Below are positions 59,193 to 64,000 of a stretch of DNA of 64,000 bases, piece by piece (positions within the stretch are counted from its first letter, which is position 1; every line of letters starts with the position of its first letter). The notes under the pieces were generated by a model. The model made no database searches. It was not told the origin of the DNA and saw nothing but the letters and a program-made list of their open reading frames with translations. The position numbers were made by a program, and so were the translations under genes. The stretch lies in NCBI GenBank assembly GCA_963731205.1, contig CAVSUJ010000001.1, positions 1,488,001 to 1,552,000 of the forward strand, written 5' to 3'. Origin of the DNA: DATAZK01 sp963731205. GTDB lineage: Bacteria > Actinomycetota > Actinomycetes > Frankiales > Frankiaceae.

Positions 59193-59597
59193 ATGGCCGG
59201 CCCGCTGCACACCTGCTCATTCCGTCTGACCTACGGCGACTGCGACCCGGCTGGAATCGTCTACTACGCCAACTATTTCCGCTGGATGGAGCACACCCAC
59301 ACCACGTGGTGGCTCGCAGCCGGTGAGCGGATCGATCAGATGCAGCAGCGGCACGGGGTCGAGCTCGTCACCCGCCACACCGGGTGCGAATTCACTGCCC
59401 CGGCGCGCCCGTTCGATGTCGTGATCGCCGAGCTGTCCGCTGAGGCGGTGGGACGCACCTCGTTCCGGATGCGGGTCGACTTCAGCCTTGAAGGCGGACC
59501 CCCGGTCGCCACCGGCGATCTCACCCTCGTCACCATTGATGGCGACGGGCGTCCCGCGCCTGTGCCGGCCGCGCTCAGAGAACACCTGGTTATTTAG
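59193..59597 (+). CDS. Acyl-CoA thioesterase, 4HBT hot-dog fold
   Basis: The 134-residue product has the 4-hydroxybenzoyl-CoA thioesterase motif YGDCDPAGIVYYANYFRWME with the catalytic Asp. It begins at ATG 59193 and is divergent from the class II aldolase gene with 124 bp between; a TAACCATGGTCTA near-palindrome lies in the gap. It hydrolyses a CoA thioester, which would fit with the acyl-CoA genes to its left. Confidence 0.9.
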   Translation: MAGPLHTCSFRLTYGDCDPAGIVYYANYFRWMEHTHTTWWLAAGERIDQMQQRHGVELVTRHTGCEFTAPARPFDVVIAELSAEAVGRTSFRMRVDFSLEGGPPVATGDLTLVTIDGDGRPAPVPAALREHLVI

Positions 59598-59622
59598 TTT
59601 TTAGCGTCAGCTAGGAGCAGCA

Positions 59623-60021
59623 GTGACAACCACCAGCTCGCCAACCCCCAGCGTTCAGCTCAACCACGTCGCGATCACCGTGACCGACAACGCGCGGGCG
59701 ACCCGGTTCTACGTCGACGTGCTGGGCCTGAAGGAGCTTCCCCGACCCGACTTCGGGATTCCGGGGGCCTGGCTCGCCACCGAGACCGGGATGATCCATC
59801 TCGTACAGCTGCCGAAGATGCCGGAGCCGCGCGACCCGGTCGCGCATTTCGCCTTGCAGGTCCCGACCGATCAGATCGCGCCGCTCAGCGAGGCGGTCGT
59901 GCGCGGCGGTGGACAGGTCACGAGCGAGCCGCAGCTCAGCGAGCGCTTCGGGATCACCGTGACGACGGCGTTCTGCCGCGACACCGAGGGCAACGCCTTC
60001 GAGCTGACAGACGCTGCCTGA
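59623..60021 (+). CDS. VOC-superfamily (glyoxalase/bleomycin-resistance-like) protein
   Basis: 132 residues with two beta-alpha-beta-beta-beta repeats: LNHVAITVTDNARATRFYVDVLGL then PVAHFALQVPTDQIAPLSEAV, and a C-terminal CRDTEGNAFELTD. Metal-ligand positions (His15, His75 region, Glu near the end) are present. GTG 59623 follows TAGGAGC. A glyoxalase-like gene also neighbours pitA in M. tuberculosis (Rv0546c), though orientation differs here. Confidence 0.85.
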   Translation: MTTTSSPTPSVQLNHVAITVTDNARATRFYVDVLGLKELPRPDFGIPGAWLATETGMIHLVQLPKMPEPRDPVAHFALQVPTDQIAPLSEAVVRGGGQVTSEPQLSERFGITVTTAFCRDTEGNAFELTDAA

Positions 60022-60048
60022 TCGCTGCCTGATCGCTGCGTGGGCTTG

Positions 60049-60354
60049 CTAGCGGGCCGGGTGGACCGGCTCGTTCTCCAGCGTCCCGAGCGGCCAGCCC
60101 ACCGACGCCAACCGTGACGCCACGCGCGACAGATCGGACTTCAGCGGCGGCTCGTTGGTGACCTCGCGGATCGCCCGGTCGACCGTTTCCTCGTTGGGGT
60201 TCGCCTCGCCCAGCACCGAGACGACGACCTCACGGACCTCTTCGTCGGTGAGCTGACGACGCAGCAGCGCCAGCAGCGGGATGTAGTCCTGCTGCGGCAC
60301 CCCTTCGGGGTAACCGACGCGCAGGAATTCGACGATCGAGCTCAGCACGGACAT
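60049..60354 (-). CDS. DUF3349-family protein (Rv0543c-like)
   Basis: The 101-residue small helical protein reads as DUF3349: SIVEFLRVGYPEGVPQQDYIPLLALLRRQLTDEEVREVV, then a C-terminal GWPLGT. Function unknown. It stands 3 bp downstream of the small membrane protein gene and two genes after PiT, the M. tuberculosis order Rv0545c-Rv0544c-Rv0543c. Confidence 0.88.
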   Translation of the reverse strand: MSVLSSIVEFLRVGYPEGVPQQDYIPLLALLRRQLTDEEVREVVVSVLGEANPNEETVDRAIREVTNEPPLKSDLSRVASRLASVGWPLGTLENEPVHPAR

Positions 60355-60357
60355 CCG

Positions 60358-60630
60358 TCAGGCCCCGTTCACGATGATGTAGATCCCCCACCCGATCGCC
60401 GCGAGCACGGCGGCAAAGCACAGCACTCCTACCCCGACGAGCACCGGATTAGCCGTGACCTGACGGGCGCTCGCGGTCCGCGTCGCCACGCCGCCCGAGA
60501 GCACGATCTCGTCATCTCCCCGGGGCGTGATGAGCTTCAGGCCGAAGGCGAACAGGGCCGGAAGCCCAGCCCCTGCCAGCAGCCCGACGCCGAGGATCTT
60601 TCCCAGTGCAGTCCAGTTGATCCAGCTCAT
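60358..60630 (-). CDS. Small two-TM membrane protein linked to PiT (Rv0544c-like)
   Basis: 90 residues with TM1 at about 8-32 (ALGKILGVGLLAGAGLPALFAFGLKLI) and TM2 at 62-85 (PVLVGVGVLCFAAVLAAIGWGIYII), with an acidic loop between (TPRGDDEIVL). Its ATG overlaps the PiT stop by 4 bp. Position and size match Rv0544c. It may be an accessory subunit of the phosphate transporter. Confidence 0.82.
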   Translation of the reverse strand: MSWINWTALGKILGVGLLAGAGLPALFAFGLKLITPRGDDEIVLSGGVATRTASARQVTANPVLVGVGVLCFAAVLAAIGWGIYIIVNGA

Positions 60631-61793
60631 GCCGGCACCGCCGCTCGCTCGGGGGTGGCAGCGGGCGCCGGTACGCCGCGCCGCTTGTCGTCCCATTCAT
60701 CGTTGACGTTGCTCGCCTTGACCGCCGTCTTGCGCGATGCCAGGAACAGCGCGCCGAGGATGACGACCATCGCCGCCGCCACCAGGATCGTGCCGAAGGT
60801 TCCGGCGCCACGCGACAGCGCCTCTGCGCCGGCTCCGACGAGCGCGGCCGACGGCAGGGTCACCACCCAAGCGATAGCCATCCGGCCCGCGACGCTCCAG
60901 CGCACCTCGGCGCCCTTGCGCCCGAGCCCGGTTCCGAGGATCGACCCGGTGGCGACGTGGGTCGTCGACAGTGAGTAGCCGAAGTGTGAGGACAGCAGGA
61001 TGGTCGCTGCCGACGAACTCTCCGCCGCCATCCCCTGCCGGGAGTCGATCTCGACAAGGCCCTTGCCCAGCGTGCGGATGACCCGCCAGCCCCCGATGTA
61101 GGTGCCGAGGCTGATGGCGAGGGCGCAGGACACGATCACCCAGGTAGGCGCTTTGGCACCCGGCGCGATCGTCCCGTGCGCAATGAGCGCGAGCGTGATG
61201 ACACCCATCGTCTTCTGAGCGTCGTTCGTGCCGTGGGCGAGCGACACCATCGACGCGGAGCCGATCTGCCCGATGCGGAAGCCACGATCGCGGTTGCGCT
61301 CGCGGATCGACCGGCTGATCCGGAACAGCGACAACGTGCCGATCGCGGCGATGAAGATGGCGATGACCGGCGAGAGCACCGCCGGCAGGATCACCTTGCT
61401 GACGAGGCCGTGCCACTTGACCGCGTCGAAGCCGGAAGCGGCGATCGTCGAGCCGACCACGCCGCCGATGAGGGCGTGCGACGAGCTCGAAGGGATACCG
61501 AGATACCACGTCGCCACGTTCCAGGTGATGCCGCCGACCAACCCCGCGAACACCACGGTGAGGGTGACCGCCCCGGTGGAGACCAGACCGCTGGCGATGG
61601 TCGCCGCGACGCTGAATGACAGGAAGGCGCCCACCAGGTTCAGCACTCCGGAGATGGCGACGGCGACCTTAGGGGGAAGCGCTCCGGTGGCGATCGACGT
61701 CGCCATCGCGTTGCCGGTGTCGTGGAAGCCGTTGGTGAAGTCGAAGGCGAGGGCCGTAATGACCACAAGTGCCAGCAAAGCGTCACTGTTCAC
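60627..61793 (-). CDS. pitA: PiT-family inorganic phosphate transporter
   Basis: The 388-residue protein has the duplicated PHO-4 signature: ALAFDFTNGFHDTGNAMAT in TM1 and MVSLAHGTNDAQKTMGVI mid-protein, with about 10 TM helices. PiT carriers bring metal-phosphate in symport with H+. GTG 61793 is preceded by an AAGAGG-type site; the frame is open slightly further upstream. It heads the operon with the two small genes downstream. Confidence 0.92.
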   Translation of the reverse strand: MNSDALLALVVITALAFDFTNGFHDTGNAMATSIATGALPPKVAVAISGVLNLVGAFLSFSVAATIASGLVSTGAVTLTVVFAGLVGGITWNVATWYLGIPSSSSHALIGGVVGSTIAASGFDAVKWHGLVSKVILPAVLSPVIAIFIAAIGTLSLFRISRSIRERNRDRGFRIGQIGSASMVSLAHGTNDAQKTMGVITLALIAHGTIAPGAKAPTWVIVSCALAISLGTYIGGWRVIRTLGKGLVEIDSRQGMAAESSSAATILLSSHFGYSLSTTHVATGSILGTGLGRKGAEVRWSVAGRMAIAWVVTLPSAALVGAGAEALSRGAGTFGTILVAAAMVVILGALFLASRKTAVKASNVNDEWDDKRRGVPAPAATPERAAVPA

Positions 61794-61975
61794 CCGCTCA
61801 GCCTCTTGGCTGAACCACCCTCGGTGAAAGCTCTCAGCCGAATCTCCATGCACTGTTCAGCTGCTATTCACCGGGCCCCGAATGGCCCGCGGTGGGCGGT
61901 TCCACGGTAAAACTTGCGTTTCCTCACATTTTGCGGCCGGATTTGGGCGTCACCTGCGTTTTGCGGGGAATCCCG

Positions 61976-63715
61976 GTGGCTATGGCAACGATCAGCGCCC
62001 CAGTCGCGCGAACCGGCACATCGCGAGTGCAGTCCCCCGCAATGCGTCGCGACGTGGGACTCGTGGGTCTGACATTCACGTCGCTGGGCTGCGTCATCGG
62101 CTCCGGCTGGCTGCTTGCCGCGCTGGAAGCGTCGAGCGCAGCGGGCCCGGCAGCCATCATCTCCTGGGGCATCGGCGGCGTCATCGTCCTGGCGCTGGCG
62201 CTGGTCTACGCCGAGATCGGGGCCGCCTATCCGGTCGCCGGAGGCACCTCTCGGGTCCCCCACATCGCCTTCGGGCCCATCGCCGGTTTCGCGTCGGGCT
62301 GGCTGGCCTGGCTCGGGTCGGTCACGCTCGCGCCCATCGAGGTCGAGGCGGCCCTGCAGTACCTCACGCCCAAGATCCACTTCGTGACGCTCACTCACAC
62401 CAAGGGCGAGGCCGTCGTGCTGACGGGCGCCGGTTTCGGCGTCGGTGCCGTGCTGCTGCTGCTGTTCGCGACGATCAACGTGCTGGGAGTACGGAAGCTT
62501 TCGGACAGCAACACGACGATCGTCAGCTGGAAGATTCTCGTCCCGCTGCTGACCGTCATCGCGCTCGTCGTGACCTCCTTCCACAGCAGCAACTTCTCCG
62601 CCGGCAGCGGCGGCGGGTTCATGCCGTTCGGCTGGAAAGGCATCCTGACGGCGCTTCCGCTCGGTGTCGTCTTCTCCCTCACCGGCTTCGAACAGGCCGT
62701 GCAGCTGGGAGCCGAATCGCGCAACCCCGGCCGCGACATGCCGCGCGCCGTGATCGGGTCGGTCATCATCGGCATCCTGCTGTACCTGGCACTGCAAGTG
62801 GCCTTCCTCGGCGCACTCTCGCCGTCCGCGATCACCCATGGCTGGGCCAATCCCATCGGCTCCGGCGACTACGGCCCCTTCGCCACGATCGCGACGACGA
62901 TCGGCCTCGGCTGGCTCGCCGTGCTGCTCTACATCGATGCCGTCATCAGCCCCGGCGGGACCGGACTCATCTACATCGGCACCAGCTCGCGAGCGGCGTA
63001 CACCATGGCTCGCAGCGGCTACGCCCCCAAGCAGTTCGCGAAGATCGGGAAGCGGGGCGTGCCGTACGCCAGCATCGCGCTCTCTTTCGTCGCCGGCCTG
63101 ATCATGTTCCTGCCGTTCCCGGGGTGGCAGAAGCTGGTGTCCTTCATCAGCTCGGCGTCGGCGCTGATGTTCGCGTTCGCCCCGGTGTCCCTGGCCGTAC
63201 TGAGGCGCAGCGACCCTGACCGCAAGCGTCCGTATCGCATGCCCTACGCCAAGGTGCTGGCTCCCGCCTCGTTCGCCGCGGCGTCGCTCATCGTGTACTG
63301 GGGCGGGTGGGAGACCACCTGGAAGCTGCTCGTCGCGATCGGCATCGGCTTCGCCGTTTTCGCGGCCAATCAGCTGCGCAAGGGCGGGATCAAGCGCGAA
63401 GACCTCGATCTGCGCACCCTCAGCTGGCTCGCCCCGTACCTGGTCGGCCTGCTGCTGCTGACGTTCTACGGTCAGTTCAAAGGCGGACGCGCCGACCTCC
63501 CGTTCGGGGTCGACCTCGCCGTGGTCGCCATCTTCGCGCTGGTCATCTACGCGTTCGCTGTCCGGCAGGGAGCGCCGCCGAAGATGGTCGAGCGCTACCT
63601 CGCCGAGGACAGTGAGGACTCCGGCGACTCGGACAACTCCGGTGACTCGCCCGCCAAGACCATCGACCTGACCGACGGCAACCAGTCAGGCGGTCCGGCG
63701 GCAGCTACTTCGTGA
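61976..63715 (+). CDS. APC-superfamily amino-acid permease (aspartate:proton symporter-like)
   Basis: The 579-residue transporter has the APC TM1 motif GLVGLTFTSLGCVIGSGWLLA (unwound Gly motif IGSGW), TM6 region LPLGVVFSLTGFEQAVQLGAESRNPGRDMPRAVIGS and about 12 TM helices. The acidic tail (SEDSGDSDNSGDSP) is unusual. The length and TM6 pattern resemble YveA-type aspartate symporters; substrate not proven. GTG 61976 follows GGGGAA by 7 nt; ATG 61982 is an alternative. Its end overlaps the convergent gene by 11 bp. Confidence 0.87.
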   Translation: MAMATISAPVARTGTSRVQSPAMRRDVGLVGLTFTSLGCVIGSGWLLAALEASSAAGPAAIISWGIGGVIVLALALVYAEIGAAYPVAGGTSRVPHIAFGPIAGFASGWLAWLGSVTLAPIEVEAALQYLTPKIHFVTLTHTKGEAVVLTGAGFGVGAVLLLLFATINVLGVRKLSDSNTTIVSWKILVPLLTVIALVVTSFHSSNFSAGSGGGFMPFGWKGILTALPLGVVFSLTGFEQAVQLGAESRNPGRDMPRAVIGSVIIGILLYLALQVAFLGALSPSAITHGWANPIGSGDYGPFATIATTIGLGWLAVLLYIDAVISPGGTGLIYIGTSSRAAYTMARSGYAPKQFAKIGKRGVPYASIALSFVAGLIMFLPFPGWQKLVSFISSASALMFAFAPVSLAVLRRSDPDRKRPYRMPYAKVLAPASFAAASLIVYWGGWETTWKLLVAIGIGFAVFAANQLRKGGIKREDLDLRTLSWLAPYLVGLLLLTFYGQFKGGRADLPFGVDLAVVAIFALVIYAFAVRQGAPPKMVERYLAEDSEDSGDSDNSGDSPAKTIDLTDGNQSGGPAAATS

Positions 63716-64000
63716 CGGGCGCTCCCGGCTGGAGCGAGCCCGCCGCCAGCAGCAGGTGACGGCCGTACTCGCTGAAGGTGTTGTCGTCGACGAAGATGTG
63801 CTGCGTGCTTGCGTGGGTGTCGCGATAGAGGCGCTGCAGGGACCCCGGACGGATCCCGTCGGCTCCTGACCAGTGGTAGGCGAAATCGACCACCTCGGCG
63901 CTCACGTGAGCGGAGTGCGTGGTGGCTTGCCGGATGCCCAGGCGGAGCTCGTCGTCGAGCGTTCCCTGGGCCTCGATCTGCTGCTGCGCCGTCGCAAACG
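63705..64000 (-). CDS. Acyl-CoA-dehydrogenase-like flavin monooxygenase, C-terminal part (5' end outside window)
   Basis: The frame runs off the right edge. The roughly 97 visible residues end with AHVSAEVVDFAYHWSGADGIRPGSLQRLYRDTHASTQHIFVDDNTFSEYGRHLL, the type-2 C-terminal domain of HsaA/DszC-like flavin-dependent monooxygenases (catalytic-site His in DTHASTQH). Such two-component oxygenases act on aromatic or sulfur compounds. Confidence 0.83.
   Translation of the reverse strand, partial: FATAQQQIEAQGTLDDELRLGIRQATTHSAHVSAEVVDFAYHWSGADGIRPGSLQRLYRDTHASTQHIFVDDNTFSEYGRHLLLAAGSLQPGAPVTK

Overview
The window is 64 kb of GC-rich DNA from an actinomycete-type chromosome. The markers are an SsgA/SsgB-like sporulation-septation protein, the homodimeric AceE type of pyruvate dehydrogenase E1, an MptB-type polyprenol-phosphomannose mannosyltransferase, a GH15 trehalase/glucoamylase homologue, and a DUF3349 - small membrane protein - PiT set ordered as in Mycobacterium tuberculosis Rv0543c-Rv0545c. 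Start codons are often GTG, and 4-bp ATGA/GTGA overlaps are frequent. A Frankiales/Jatrophihabitans-like or other non-mycobacterial soil actinomycete fits; the genus cannot be fixed from the sequence. I saw no rRNA, tRNA, CRISPR array, transposase or prophage genes.

1-16 kb: 3' part of aceE, VanY-type lipoprotein carboxypeptidase, AlkB-like oxygenase, PHP-domain protein, SsgB-like protein, a diiron AurF-like oxygenase with its MerR-type regulator and a 19-bp operator-like palindrome, YceI, a double-FKBP lipoprotein, AKR and SDR reductases, a lipoprotein-MFS pair, a dienelactone hydrolase fused to a DUF6295-like domain, and an NAD-dependent epimerase.

16-25 kb: a surface block. A Gly/Thr-rich DUF5666-like protein and a GT39 membrane glycosyltransferase precede a tightly overlapped five-gene operon (Ser/Thr-rich membrane protein, ApbE flavin transferase, ferric-reductase-like haem membrane protein, NuoF-like flavoprotein, [3Fe-4S] ferredoxin). 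A divergent OmpR/histidine-kinase pair adjoins it. I read this as a cytosol-to-envelope electron-transfer module.

25-39 kb: a catalytically dead site-2-protease/CBS homologue, PucR-type regulator, GH15 enzyme, PilZ protein, acyltransferase, a 55-aa gene with a strong Shine-Dalgarno, three large membrane proteins (two GT-C mannosyltransferases), an aminoglycoside-phosphotransferase-fold protein with an apparent CTG start, and an NfeD-like/flotillin pair.

39-60 kb: an accessory catabolic region with four Amidohydro_2 proteins, a cupin, two MarR regulators (one with a clear operator), an MFS exporter, acyl-CoA dehydrogenase, enoyl-CoA hydratase, class II aldolase-like protein, HSL-type esterase and thioesterase. 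It also holds an ECF42-type sigma factor with its DGPF/YCII partner and a matching promoter, a secreted bicovalent-flavin oxidase, a DUF4185-CARDB-malectin secreted protein, an acyl-CoA dehydrogenase pseudogene with several frameshifts, and a palindromic repeat cluster.

60-64 kb: VOC protein, DUF3349 protein, small membrane protein, PiT phosphate transporter, APC-type amino-acid transporter and the 3' end of an acyl-CoA-dehydrogenase-like monooxygenase.

Domain calls come from reading motifs by eye; no database search was run.
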